DNA of 64,000 nucleotides from JAMLJG01 sp035327585. GTDB lineage: Bacteria > Verrucomicrobiota > Kiritimatiellia > CAIVKH01. Positions 25,476-33,729 of this stretch are shown one piece after another. The stretch lies in assembly GCA_035327585.1 (NCBI GenBank), contig DAOLDD010000003.1, positions 1 through 64,000 on the forward strand. Reading direction: 5' to 3'. The notes under the pieces were generated by a model. That model searched no databases. It was not told where the DNA came from and was given only the letters and a program-made list of their open reading frames with translations. Position 1 is the stretch's first letter. Each line of letters begins with the position of its first letter. The position numbers were made by a program, and so were the translations under genes.

Positions 25476-26124
25476 ACGGACGATCGCCGGCTTCACGCTT
25501 CTGGAACTGCTCGCGGTGATGGGCATCATCATCACCCTGCTTTTTATGTCCATCCGTTCCATCGGATCGGCCTTGGAGCAGGCGCGCATGACCCGATGCG
25601 GAGCGAACCTCAAACACCTGGGCCACGCCCTGCTGATGTACGCCTCCGATCACCAGACCAGCCTGCCGGCCTTCATCACGAACAACATCACGTGGGATTC
25701 GGTCCTGCTGCCGTACCTGCAGCAAAATACGCAAATCTTCCTCTGCCCGAGCGACCGGCTGCTCGCTTCGGGGGCGCAAACCAATGCCCCCCGCACCTAC
25801 GCCGCGAACGGCGGCCAAAACTACCTTGCCGGGAAACGCTACCCCTTCGGCGACTTCAATGGCCGGCCGCCTCTCCCGCTTGACTTGCTCGAATCGCGAA
25901 GCGGACGCACGATCCTGCTCGGCGAGCGGCCCGGCGACAGCGCGGGCAATCGTGGGTTTGTGGGGGCCTTTCCGTTCTGCACGCTGGACCAACTGCCGGG
26001 CTCGGTGCATCGCCGGGGCGAGGGCGGCAACTACCTGTTCGCCGACGGGTCCGTTCAGTTTCTTCGCGTCGCACACGCCGCGCTCAGCGCGGACACGGAT
26101 TATTGGTACTGCGAAGGGTTTTAG
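25456..26124 (+). CDS. Prepilin-like protein with H-X9-DG C-terminal motif
   Basis: 222 residues. Type IV prepilin-like N-terminus GFTLLELLAVMGIIITLLF (residues 12-30) with the G-F cleavage/methylation site and E at +5. The C-terminal part has the H-X9-DG signature VHRRGEGGNYLFADGSVQF. This family (DUF1559-related) is strongly expanded in PVC bacteria; proteins are thought to be exported to the envelope. The start overlaps the end of the GH130 gene, so both share operator site 1, linking this envelope protein to carbohydrate use. It converges with the reverse-strand gene ending at 26121 (4-base overlap of stops). Confidence 0.85.
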   Translation: MQANPHKRTIAGFTLLELLAVMGIIITLLFMSIRSIGSALEQARMTRCGANLKHLGHALLMYASDHQTSLPAFITNNITWDSVLLPYLQQNTQIFLCPSDRLLASGAQTNAPRTYAANGGQNYLAGKRYPFGDFNGRPPLPLDLLESRSGRTILLGERPGDSAGNRGFVGAFPFCTLDQLPGSVHRRGEGGNYLFADGSVQFLRVAHAALSADTDYWYCEGF

Positions 26125-27029
26125 CGTGCTTCATCCTTCAACACGAGCAGCCGCGCCAGCACGGCATTCGCCGAAGCGGAGCCGCCCAGCCAGACCTTGA
26201 CGCGAAAGTGGGCCGTACCGGCCGGCCATGCGATGTCTCCCAGCCGCACGCCGTGCCAGCCGCCCACCACCGCGGGAATCGCATCGATGGAATCCAGATA
26301 ATCGCCCGACCCGTCAAATGCCGCGAATTGGACCGTGATCGTGCCCGCCTCCACGGCGGAAAGGTGCAACAAAAGCCAACTCGCATCATGCCGGGCCATG
26401 AGGCGATTGATCAGCACGCTGCCGAATGAACGCTCGGCGGCGAGGGTTAACCGCAGGCCCGCCGCGTCGACTTGGCCCACCACATCATCCGCGATCCATT
26501 CCGTTTCAGGCCCAAAACGTTCTTCCACGAGAATGTCGTCGGCATCAACGGGCAACACATAGCGAAATTCCTCCAACTCCAATGCGGCCCCCTCCGCGCC
26601 GCCCACCCAAATCTTGAACAGAACCGACTGGGTTTCCGGCGGCAGGCGCAGATCCCGCATCCGCAGGACGTGCGATCCGGCGCGGGACGCATCCTTGACC
26701 GGTTCAACCGCGCGAAGCGGCGTGTCCCCCGCGAACCCCATCACCTGGAAGGTGTGCACGCCCTGCGCCATCTCGCGGGTATGCAGCGTGATTTCGCCGC
26801 GGGGATGATACGGGAAGCGCTGCTCGACAAAGACATTTCCCACGTCGCCCTGTTTGTTGATTTCCACGATCTGGAGGTGGTTCCCGTGCTTGCGGATGCG
26901 GGCGTCCGACCAGCTCCAGCCCTCCTCCGGCGCCGTGCGCGCATTAAACAATTCCAGCTCCCCCGCGGACGCCAGATTTGCGGCCGTGATCCACAGGAAC
27001 AGCGCCAATGAATGTTTGCAGGCATGCAT
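26121..27029 (-). CDS. Secreted protein of unknown function in the glycan regulon
   Basis: 302 residues from MHACKHSLALFLWITAANLASAG, a clear signal peptide. I do not recognise a named family. The body looks all-beta and seems to hold two similar modules, each ending in a strand such as SVLFKIWVGGAEGAALELEEF and HFRVKVWLGGSASANAVLARLLV, suggestive of tandem carbohydrate-binding-like jelly rolls. It begins two bases after the GH99/71-like gene stop, so it is the second gene of that operon. A role in binding the same glycan is an inference. Confidence 0.65.
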   Translation of the reverse strand: MHACKHSLALFLWITAANLASAGELELFNARTAPEEGWSWSDARIRKHGNHLQIVEINKQGDVGNVFVEQRFPYHPRGEITLHTREMAQGVHTFQVMGFAGDTPLRAVEPVKDASRAGSHVLRMRDLRLPPETQSVLFKIWVGGAEGAALELEEFRYVLPVDADDILVEERFGPETEWIADDVVGQVDAAGLRLTLAAERSFGSVLINRLMARHDASWLLLHLSAVEAGTITVQFAAFDGSGDYLDSIDAIPAVVGGWHGVRLGDIAWPAGTAHFRVKVWLGGSASANAVLARLLVLKDEAR

Positions 27030-27031
27030 GT

Positions 27032-28279
27032 TCAGTCTTCTCCTTCCCTGGCGGGCACACGCGACTCCAGACGCCACAACCGGAACGCCATGCCGAATCG
27101 CCGTCCGCGCAGCAGGTCCTCCACAAATTGATCCACCTTTGCGCTCCACTTCACTCGCGCGACTTCATCCGTGATGCCGGCAATCCCGCGGCGCAGGCGA
27201 TGGAGGCGATGGGGCCATGCGTTGTCTTTCAAGTAGCGGGGTCGACCCGTGTAGCGATGCACCCACTCCTCGGTCACATCGAGGAAACGAAAGCCGTATT
27301 CGACGGACGGTTCGATCGTGGAGCCTTCCTGGAAATCGTTCCATGTGATGAGCTGAACGGCGTCGGGCTGATGCTCCAGCACCTCCCGCCAGTGTTCCTC
27401 ATACTGCGCGGTTCCCCGCCGTTCAATCACGCGCGGCCCGTTGCCCCACCCCCAGACGCCGGTATCGTCGAATCCGGGCATCGCCGCCCCGACCACATAC
27501 CCCGGGCGCGCCGCCGCGTAATAGTTCGATCGATACGCGCCGTCGCCCACCCATGCATACGTGCCGTCCACCAGGCCCGCGTACGCGCGCTCCGCGTGGC
27601 CGCGAATAAAGAAGACCTCGTGTTTCCCGAAGCGGGCGAGCAGCGCCGCCAGTTCGTCCGGATCCAACACATGCCGCCCCAGCAGGCCCTGCTGGTGATT
27701 CACGAACAGCAGGAACACCGGCCGGTTTTCCACGCGCAAATACGCGGGCGATTCCGCGTGACGGGCCAGTACATGCCGGATCTGCCGCTCCGCTTCATCG
27801 AGCACTTCCGCGCGGGAGTTCACGGCGGCATATCCGGGAAAGAAGGCTTTTTCCTCCAGGCAGACCGCCGCACGGCCCCCCAGGCATTCCGCCGCGCGCA
27901 AGAGATGCGCAAAGACCTCGTCGCTGTAGGTGTCCGGGCCGTACCAGTCGGCGACGAACGCGTCGATCCCCGCGACGCGGGCGCTGAGCAGGTGGTACTC
28001 CAGCACATCGGGATCACGCCCATCGTAGGGTCCAATAAGCGGATAATAGACCGAGGCGATGTCGCGCCGCCCGTCGGGTCGCCGCTCGTCCGGGTCATGC
28101 TTGGGCCCGCGCCCATGCCACTGCCAGTGCGCCCATTCGATCTGGCCGTCCGGCATGCGTTCGGCGCGAAACCACGGCATGTAGTGCGCCCAGACCCGCG
28201 GCGCCTCCTCCGCCGCCCGCGCGTGAAACAGGTCGACGCACAGGGCCAGGCATCCGATGATGGCGCACAGCCGATTCAT
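27032..28279 (-). CDS. Secreted glycoside hydrolase family 99/71-like protein
   Basis: 415 residues with a signal peptide (MNRLCAIIGCLALCVDLFHARAAE). The opening VWAHYMPWFRAE, IDAFVADWYGPDT, RPVFLLFVNHQQGL and the C-terminal LITWNDFQEGSTIEPSVEYG with its acidic pair are the hallmarks of the GH99/GH71-like barrel proteins that include endo-alpha-mannanases and WbsX-like enzymes. Catalytic assignments are not certain. It reads leftward from operator site 2, divergent from a second, unsecreted family member. Confidence 0.8.
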   Translation of the reverse strand: MNRLCAIIGCLALCVDLFHARAAEEAPRVWAHYMPWFRAERMPDGQIEWAHWQWHGRGPKHDPDERRPDGRRDIASVYYPLIGPYDGRDPDVLEYHLLSARVAGIDAFVADWYGPDTYSDEVFAHLLRAAECLGGRAAVCLEEKAFFPGYAAVNSRAEVLDEAERQIRHVLARHAESPAYLRVENRPVFLLFVNHQQGLLGRHVLDPDELAALLARFGKHEVFFIRGHAERAYAGLVDGTYAWVGDGAYRSNYYAAARPGYVVGAAMPGFDDTGVWGWGNGPRVIERRGTAQYEEHWREVLEHQPDAVQLITWNDFQEGSTIEPSVEYGFRFLDVTEEWVHRYTGRPRYLKDNAWPHRLHRLRRGIAGITDEVARVKWSAKVDQFVEDLLRGRRFGMAFRLWRLESRVPAREGED

Positions 28280-28315
28280 GCCGACACGGTGACAGCGTTT
28301 GAGCGAAAAAGCAAT

Positions 28316-28330
28316 TGATAAAGTTTATCA
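28316..28330. promoter_or_regulatory. LacI-type operator between divergent hydrolase genes (site 2)
   Basis: TGATAA-AGT-TTATCA, a perfect 6-3-6 palindrome (TGATAAA-G-TTTATCA reads as 7-1-7). It sits 36 bases from the left gene start and 19 from the right one, in a 70-base spacer. One bound repressor dimer could silence both directions. Overlapping open frames starting ATGATAAA in this spacer are fortuitous. Confidence 0.75.
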
Positions 28331-28349
28331 TTCTTGATTTGCTTCCCGC

Positions 28350-29492
28350 ATGCACTTCCACACCCAACTGCCCGCGGCGCGCCCCCTGGAGTGGCCCATC
28401 GCGCTCGGTCACTTCCTGCCCTGGTACACGCTGCGCGGCGACGCGTATCCGCTGGTTCCGGAGGATGCCGCGCCGCTCGGCGGCACCCCGCACATCGAAG
28501 ACATGCGGCACTGGAACGACAGCCGGGCCGGCTACCGGCGCACGCATCTGCATCTCCCCCGGATCGGCGTGTACGACTCGCGCGACCCGGCGGTGATCGA
28601 ATGGCAGATCCAGACCGCGCTGCGCCACGGCGTCTCCGGCTTCATCCTCAACTGGTACGGCATCCATTCGGTCGAAAACGTCCTCACGCTCCACTGGCTG
28701 CGCGGGCTGGAGCGCTGGAATCGCGCGCACCCGGAGCAACCGTTTGTCTACTGCCTCTCGCACGACATGCAGGCGCAATGGCCGACGGAAGGCAAATGCC
28801 CGGCGACCCTTGAGGAGGATTTCATCTATATCCGCGACCATCTCGTGCGCGACGCCTACCTGCGTCGCGATGGACGTCCCCTGTTCACCATCTTCCCCTA
28901 CGGCGACGAGCGCGAAACCTACCGCGCGGTCCTCGACCGGGTGTTCGGCGCAACCGGCGCCGACCTGATCTGGAGCGGCGCGCCGCGCGGCGCCGGCGAA
29001 AATGGCGGTTATGCCTGGGTAAAACCCGATGCCGACACCGTGCAACCAGGCGAGCCCTATTGCTGGAGCGACCCGGACAACTGCGGCGCGCAGGAATTAC
29101 GTTCTTTCTGCGATGCCGCAAACCGCGCACCGTCATCCGAGTTCTACCTCATGCACGGGGTGTGGCCGGAATTTAACAATACGCTCGTGGCCTGGGCGTG
29201 GAGCAAGGACCCCACCCACCCGCACATCCGCCCGTCCGTGATCTGCCGGGAGACCCGCTCCGGATCAACACTCGACCGCACATGGGACGTCTATCTCGAT
29301 TACCTGCGCCGCCAGCGGAAGGGCGATCCGACCGCGCGCGTTCCGGCGCCGCTGGTCCAGCTCGTCACGTGGAACGATTACGCGGAAACCACCACGCTGG
29401 AACCCAGCCAGGAATACGGGGAGGCGCCGCTGGAGCGCTGCCGCGCCCGCCTCGATGAAGCGCGCGCGATCATGCGCGCCGCGCCGGACTAA
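28350..29492 (+). CDS. Cytoplasmic GH99/71-like protein
   Basis: 380 residues without a signal peptide. Same fold family as its divergent neighbour: LGHFLPWYTLRGD, DPAVIEWQIQTALRHGVSGFILNWYGIHSVEN, and LVQLVTWNDYAETTTLEPSQEYGE near the C-terminus. Two details differ from the neighbour: the export signal is absent and the segment around residues 225-300 is unique (YAWVKPDADTVQPGEPYCWSDPDN). Together the pair could act on an outer polymer and an imported product. Controlled from operator site 2. The exact substrate is unknown. Confidence 0.75.
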   Translation: MHFHTQLPAARPLEWPIALGHFLPWYTLRGDAYPLVPEDAAPLGGTPHIEDMRHWNDSRAGYRRTHLHLPRIGVYDSRDPAVIEWQIQTALRHGVSGFILNWYGIHSVENVLTLHWLRGLERWNRAHPEQPFVYCLSHDMQAQWPTEGKCPATLEEDFIYIRDHLVRDAYLRRDGRPLFTIFPYGDERETYRAVLDRVFGATGADLIWSGAPRGAGENGGYAWVKPDADTVQPGEPYCWSDPDNCGAQELRSFCDAANRAPSSEFYLMHGVWPEFNNTLVAWAWSKDPTHPHIRPSVICRETRSGSTLDRTWDVYLDYLRRQRKGDPTARVPAPLVQLVTWNDYAETTTLEPSQEYGEAPLERCRARLDEARAIMRAAPD

Positions 29493-29802
29493 CATGATAT
29501 TTCACCGCAGAGACGCGGAACGCGCAGAGCAAACCAGGAAAGGAGGAGTGATTCTCAAAAGTTCTGCCCCGTGGGTTGTCGCGACGGGATTGCATCCCGT
29601 CGGCCCAAAACCGACGGCATGAAATGCCTTCGCTACAGCGGTTCAGGACAATACTTTTGCGAATTGCTTTAATGCCGCGTCTCCGGAATACCCAGTGGAC
29701 ATCCGGGGAGCACACGCGCCCCCGCGTGCGGAGCGAGGCGCCCACACCTCGCTTCCTCGAACAAGGGCAGCGGCAGGACCGGCTTCATGCCGGCAGAGGT
29801 AG
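29493..29802. repeat. 310-base intergenic region with several REP-like hairpins
   Basis: No gene supported. It contains a TTCACCGCAGAGACGCGG ribbon (29509-29526), a perfect GACGGGAT-TGC-ATCCCGTC hairpin (29583-29601), GGCAT-GAA-ATGCC followed by TTCGCTACAGCG (29616-29636), and CCGGC-TTCAT-GCCGG (29779-29793). Lying between convergent genes, the hairpins may help end transcription from both sides. Confidence 0.55.
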
Positions 29803-30870
29803 TCAACGCCGGGCGCGAATCGTGCGCACCGAGGCGCGTTGGATCAGCCGGCTGTGAAAGACCTGCTCGGCAGGGACCGCGCGCCCCGCCAACTCATCGC
29901 GGATGCAGGCGATGACGCTCGCGGCGAGTTCTTCCAACGGTTGCGAGATCGTGGTCAGCGGAGGATTAAAAAACGGACTGATCGCCTCGTTCTCCAGGCA
30001 CACCACCGACAGATCCTCCGGGATGCGCAGACCGAGACGATTGATAAAGCTGTCGAGGACGGCCAAGCCCGCGTTGTCGGACAGGTTCAGACACCCCGTG
30101 CACCCCGCATCGCGAATCGCCCGGGCCATGGCGAGCGGTTCCTGTTCCCGAGCCGAGAACACCAGGGGACGTCCCTTGACGCGCACACGCTTGAGCGCCG
30201 CCTCGAAACCTTTCCGCCGGTTCTCCACCCCCCACCCGTCCAATTCGTCCAGCACCAGCGCCAGGCGGCGATGCCCGCGCGCGAGCAAATGCTCGGCCGC
30301 CAGGAACCCCTCCTCCCGGTGGTCGGATGCCAGCATCTTCCACGCCCGGTCGCGCGGTCGTTTATTGATGACGACAACCGGCACGTCCGGCAGATGCGCC
30401 AGCGCATCCATTTCCTTTTGCGTCAGCCCCACCTCAATGATGCCATCCACCAGATTCTTCGTCGCCAGGTCCGCGGAGTCGTACGGTATAAACTCGACGA
30501 GGTATTGCGCGCGCGCCGCCGCGCGGATCAGGTGCTGGATGAGGCGCGTCTTGTAGTCGCCGGCACTGATATGGTCGAGGTGCCCAACGATGATGGCCAG
30601 GGCATTGCGTTTTGTGACCAGACGCGGGGTGTACCCCACCACGCGCGCCGCCTCAAACACACGGCGCCGCATGCGCTCGCTGACATGCGGGTAATCGTTG
30701 AAGGCGCGGGAGACCGTCACAATCGACACACCGGCCGCCTTGGCGACCTCGTAAATGGAGGCGCGTTCGTCGCTCGACTTGGATGCTGGACGGGATCGCG
30801 GCACAGTTTTTTTCAACTGCGCGGACGCTATCACGAAGTCGCCCGCGCTTTCAACCTGCCACCGCGACAT
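29803..30870 (-). CDS. LacI/GalR family transcriptional regulator of the glycan locus
   Basis: About 355 residues. DNA-binding head ASIYEVAKAAGVSIVTVSRAFNDYPHVSERMRRRVFEAARVVGYTP (HTH plus hinge helix) is followed by a periplasmic-binding-protein-like core (LAIIVGHLDHISAGDYKTRLIQHL, VPVVVINKRP, AAEHLLARGHRRLALVLD, GLRIPEDLSVVCLENE). The extra 35 or so residues ahead of the HTH are unusual, so the true start may be a GTG or TTG further in (for example 30834 or 30804). It overlaps the end of the upstream PEP-CTERM gene and is the last gene of the operon read from operator site 3, so it most likely regulates itself and sites 1 and 2. Confidence 0.85.
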   Translation of the reverse strand: MSRWQVESAGDFVIASAQLKKTVPRSRPASKSSDERASIYEVAKAAGVSIVTVSRAFNDYPHVSERMRRRVFEAARVVGYTPRLVTKRNALAIIVGHLDHISAGDYKTRLIQHLIRAAARAQYLVEFIPYDSADLATKNLVDGIIEVGLTQKEMDALAHLPDVPVVVINKRPRDRAWKMLASDHREEGFLAAEHLLARGHRRLALVLDELDGWGVENRRKGFEAALKRVRVKGRPLVFSAREQEPLAMARAIRDAGCTGCLNLSDNAGLAVLDSFINRLGLRIPEDLSVVCLENEAISPFFNPPLTTISQPLEELAASVIACIRDELAGRAVPAEQVFHSRLIQRASVRTIRARR

Positions 30871-31480
30871 AATCGCGGCGGCGGCGGACACCACGCGCCG
30901 CCAGCAACGCGCCGGCCAGCATCAGCGCGGCAACGGAAGGCTCGGGCACCACATCGAAGCGGATTTCATCAAACCGGACCTCCTGATCCGTGAAATCCGG
31001 TCCGGTGAACACGCTGACCTTGGGCAGGATTTTGGCGGTCGCCCCATCGAAGGTAAAATCCCCCAGGTTGACCGTGTTGCTTCCCGTGCCCACGCCCTGA
31101 GGAACGACGGCGAACACCGTGGCGATATACGCATCCCCGCTGTCGAAGAGATCGAGGCGGATGTCATAGCTCACCGAGGCCGTAAGGCCTTCCACGACAT
31201 ACGTCATCGTGTAGTCGGCCTTGTTCGCGGGATCAAACGGAACAAAAGGCGCCACCCCGACAGTCGGGCCAAAGGCGACCTCATTGTTCAGGGCCGCCAC
31301 GGAAAACGTGCCCAGAGAACCATCGCTGTCCAATGAGGAACCATCTCCCTGGAAATTAAAAATCACGGACCAGTCGGAGACATCCGAAAAATCCTCCTGC
31401 CAGATCAGGTCCGCCCGTGCCGGCGGCAGGGCGAGCGCACTACACAGCGCGGGAACCAGCATCCATCGGATGGCATTCAT
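30851..31480 (-). CDS. PEP-CTERM sorting-domain protein 2
   Basis: 209 residues. Signal peptide (MNAIRWMLVPALCSALALPPARA), a beta-rich domain opening with WQEDFSDVSDWSVIFNFQGDG, and a C-terminal PEP-CTERM anchor: VPEPS near 181, hydrophobic helix, then RRRR-type basic end. PEP-CTERM proteins are processed by an exosortase and are typical of exopolysaccharide-producing Gram-negatives. Its start overlaps the stop of the preceding paralogue (ATGA), and the two share the EDFSDVSDW...ILPKV.V.TG domain. Confidence 0.82.
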   Translation of the reverse strand: MNAIRWMLVPALCSALALPPARADLIWQEDFSDVSDWSVIFNFQGDGSSLDSDGSLGTFSVAALNNEVAFGPTVGVAPFVPFDPANKADYTMTYVVEGLTASVSYDIRLDLFDSGDAYIATVFAVVPQGVGTGSNTVNLGDFTFDGATAKILPKVSVFTGPDFTDQEVRFDEIRFDVVPEPSVAALMLAGALLAARGVRRRRDYVAVAG

Positions 31481-32148
31481 GGCTCTGCATCCTTTCGCCC
31501 AGCGCCACCCGCCGTCATCCCGCGGCCCGAATCAATCGACCGGCGGTGGTGGCGCAGAATCACCGCACCCAACACCAGCAGTATAAGGACGGACGGCTCG
31601 GGAATCACGACCAAATCAAGCCCCATCGAATCAAAGACCACCGTCTGGTCGCCCAACCCCGTGTACACCGTAACCTTGGGCAGAATGTACGCCGCGGACG
31701 GATTCCAAGGCAAATCCGCCAGCAAAACCCGGTTCGAACCCACGAACGTGCTCTGCGGGGCCACGGAAAAGACGGTCGAAAGATAATTCTGGGACGAATC
31801 AAATTGATCGATTTCAATGGAATAACTCGTCGAGTCGGTCAGCGAGGCGACTTCGTAGAACAAATAGTACTGGTACGAGGACTTGCTCGGGTCGAAAGAC
31901 GCGAATCCGGAAAGCGCCGGATTCGGCGCGAATGCGACGAAATTATTCATCGATTCAACGTAGAACGTCCCGAGGTTTCCATCGGACGTGATGGACGCCG
32001 CGCCGCCCTGGTCGTTGTAGATCACCAGCCAGTCGCTCACATCGCTGAAATCCTCGTGATAAAGGATTGACGCCTCCGCGACGACCGCGAGGCATCCGCA
32101 GGCAACCGCCGCCCGCAGCACCCCCGCATTCCATTGGCACGCACGCAT
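31477..32148 (-). CDS. PEP-CTERM sorting-domain protein 1
   Basis: About 223 residues from MRACQWNAG (an ATG directly before it is equally possible). The longer reading from 32253 would begin inside operator site 3 and is rejected. Signal peptide LRAAVACGCLAVVAEAS; domain YHEDFSDVSDWLVIYNDQGG to ILPKVTVYTGLGDQTVVFDS; C-terminal IPEPS, hydrophobic helix (LILLVLGAVILR) and a basic HHRR end. Clearly a paralogue of the next gene, with about 25 residues after the anchor, slightly longer than usual. First gene after operator site 3. A ligand-binding surface protein for the sugar this locus handles is a guess. Confidence 0.8.
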   Translation of the reverse strand: MRACQWNAGVLRAAVACGCLAVVAEASILYHEDFSDVSDWLVIYNDQGGAASITSDGNLGTFYVESMNNFVAFAPNPALSGFASFDPSKSSYQYYLFYEVASLTDSTSYSIEIDQFDSSQNYLSTVFSVAPQSTFVGSNRVLLADLPWNPSAAYILPKVTVYTGLGDQTVVFDSMGLDLVVIPEPSVLILLVLGAVILRHHRRSIDSGRGMTAGGAGRKDAEP

Positions 32149-32203
32149 CATGGCCCACCCCCCCCCGCCGGCCCAGCCAGCCCGGTTCGCATCGCTGGGA
32201 TGA

Positions 32204-32252
32204 AACATACCAGTATGATCCGGTATGTCAATATGATTGATAAATCTTATCA
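32204..32252 (-). promoter_or_regulatory. Promoter with LacI-type operator (site 3) for the PEP-CTERM/LacI operon
   Basis: On the reverse strand TTGACA (32226-32231) and TATGTT (32204-32209) are 16 bases apart, a plausible promoter about 50 bases before the first gene. Just upstream of the -35 lies TGATAA-ATC-TTATCA (32238-32252, forward reading) matching sites 1 and 2. A second palindrome, ACATACC...GGTATGT (32205-32228), overlaps the core promoter and might bind another factor. Confidence 0.7.
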
Positions 32253-32377
32253 TTTATAATCGGCCGAAACGCTTCACCGCGGAGCGGCGGGAAAAACCGG
32301 GGAAGACCGCGCTCATGCGACACGGACGAAAAGCCCGGCGGAACGGAGCGCCGGGCCGGCGCGGGCGCCGGGATCGA

Positions 32378-33667
32378 TCAGAGCCAGCCCAGCCGGTTCA
32401 GCTCCGCCTCAAGATGGCCCGCCAGCGCGGCGTGGCCCTCGGCGCGAGGGTGCATGAAGTGGATCGACCATTCCTTCGGATACCGGTCCGCCGGGATGCG
32501 GCTGCGCAGGTCATAATACGGCAGCCCAACCCGCTCGCATATCTCGCGCGCCTCCCGGCGCATGGAGCCAAACACCAGGGTGCGGAAGCCGTGCTTTTCT
32601 CCCAATTCCTGCAATTCGCGGAACGCCTGCTCGACGCCTTCCACATCCGTGCCCGCGAGCAATTCCTCCGCGACCTGGTTCCGATCGAAACTTCGCTGGT
32701 CGCGGAAGTGCGCGCCCGCCAGCTTCGTGAGGAAACTTTCCCGGTCGAACAGCAGCAAGTGCAGGAAGGAGACATCACGCCGGCGGTAATCCTCCTTCTG
32801 CAACATGAAGAACGGCAGCATAAAATCGTTGTCGCACCAGCCGACCACGACGATGTCCGGATTATATTTCAGGCCTTTGAAGCGCAGCGATTCGACTTCC
32901 AGCTGGGTGTTGTAGCCCGGCACCGCGAGATGCATCACCTCGTACACGCGCCCATCGCCCCGCGCCGCCAGCCGCGCGCGCAGCACCGACATGTATTCCT
33001 CGTTCTGTTCCACGCCCCACCCGAACATGCCGGAGTCGCCGATGCCGATGATCCGGACCACGCCGGCCGGCTTCTCCACCGGATAATCGCGGTCGTCCCG
33101 CATCCCGTCGGCATTCGTCCGCACCAGCCGGTGCCCGAATTCCATCTCCAGGTTCGGCTGCAGTTCGTACACGAGCTGCGAGTGGTCGCTCGGCTCGATG
33201 ATATGCGCCATCGGGTGCGAGCTGCGGACGGGCAGTTTGCGCCCCATCGCCCGCAAATGCTTGAGCCGGTCCAGGGAGTTCTGCTCCTGGTTGCGGATCA
33301 GCATGGCCCGCAACAACAGCTCGCCCGCGAGCGCGGAGATCGAAATGCTAAGCCCGAACATCACGCACCTGCCCGCCAGCCGCGCCCACGCCCGCGCCGG
33401 GCTGCGCCAGCCCTTCCCCACCACCCACGCGGCGAAAAGAAGGCCCAGCCCGATGAAGAAATTCTGGTACGGCGCCTCCGCATACACGATGTAGGCCCAC
33501 GGGATGCCGTACACCGCCATCAACCCCGTCAGCAGGAAAAATCCGCAGGCCAGGAGGATCAACCCCGCCACCGCGAGCCGCCCCCACCAGCCGCCCGCGA
33601 GCGACCATAGCCATTCCAGCGGCTTGAAGATCGCCGCGCATTCCTGTCTGGGCATTAAATCCGACAT
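32378..33667 (-). CDS. Membrane-anchored SGNH/GDSL hydrolase-like protein
   Basis: 429 residues. Three or so hydrophobic helices in the first 120 residues (LAVAGLILLACGFFLLTGLMAVYG, NFFIGLGLLFAAWVVG, CVMFGLSISISALAGELLL), then a large soluble SGNH domain. Block I is IIGIGDSGMFGWGVEQNEEYMSVL with the catalytic Ser, and the terminal HFMHPRAEGHAALAGHL carries the catalytic His. The FxxxRTNADGMRDDRDYPVEKP lead-in is typical of these large PVC/Leptospira-like SGNH proteins. Possible role in acyl modification of surface glycans; no partner gene is adjacent. Confidence 0.8.
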   Translation of the reverse strand: MSDLMPRQECAAIFKPLEWLWSLAGGWWGRLAVAGLILLACGFFLLTGLMAVYGIPWAYIVYAEAPYQNFFIGLGLLFAAWVVGKGWRSPARAWARLAGRCVMFGLSISISALAGELLLRAMLIRNQEQNSLDRLKHLRAMGRKLPVRSSHPMAHIIEPSDHSQLVYELQPNLEMEFGHRLVRTNADGMRDDRDYPVEKPAGVVRIIGIGDSGMFGWGVEQNEEYMSVLRARLAARGDGRVYEVMHLAVPGYNTQLEVESLRFKGLKYNPDIVVVGWCDNDFMLPFFMLQKEDYRRRDVSFLHLLLFDRESFLTKLAGAHFRDQRSFDRNQVAEELLAGTDVEGVEQAFRELQELGEKHGFRTLVFGSMRREAREICERVGLPYYDLRSRIPADRYPKEWSIHFMHPRAEGHAALAGHLEAELNRLGWL

Positions 33668-33677
33668 GCGAAAAAGG

Positions 33678-33729
33678 TTTTATAGACGTTGAAACTTTAT
33701 AAAACAGAAATTACAGACGTTGTAAATTT
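33678..33729. repeat. Paired TTACAGACGTTG dispersed element, locus A
   Basis: Two cores, TTATAGACGTTG (33680-33691) and TTACAGACGTTG (33711-33722), 31 bases start to start, inside the 61-base gap between the SGNH gene start and the rlmD stop. The second core lies in AAATTACA-GACGT-TGTAAATTT, nearly palindromic, and its right end touches the rlmD stop codon. The same arrangement recurs at 39953-40020 (reverse orientation) and 46578-46627. Confidence 0.75.

Noticed and set aside
28095..28349. Small open frames beginning ATGATAAA or ATGATAAAC in the divergent spacer
   Set aside because: Their starts are the operator palindrome itself; translations are unrelated to any protein.
32148..32253. Upstream start for PEP-CTERM protein 1 at 32253
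   Set aside because: It would begin inside the LacI operator and upstream of the likely promoter, and gives no signal peptide at the N-terminus.
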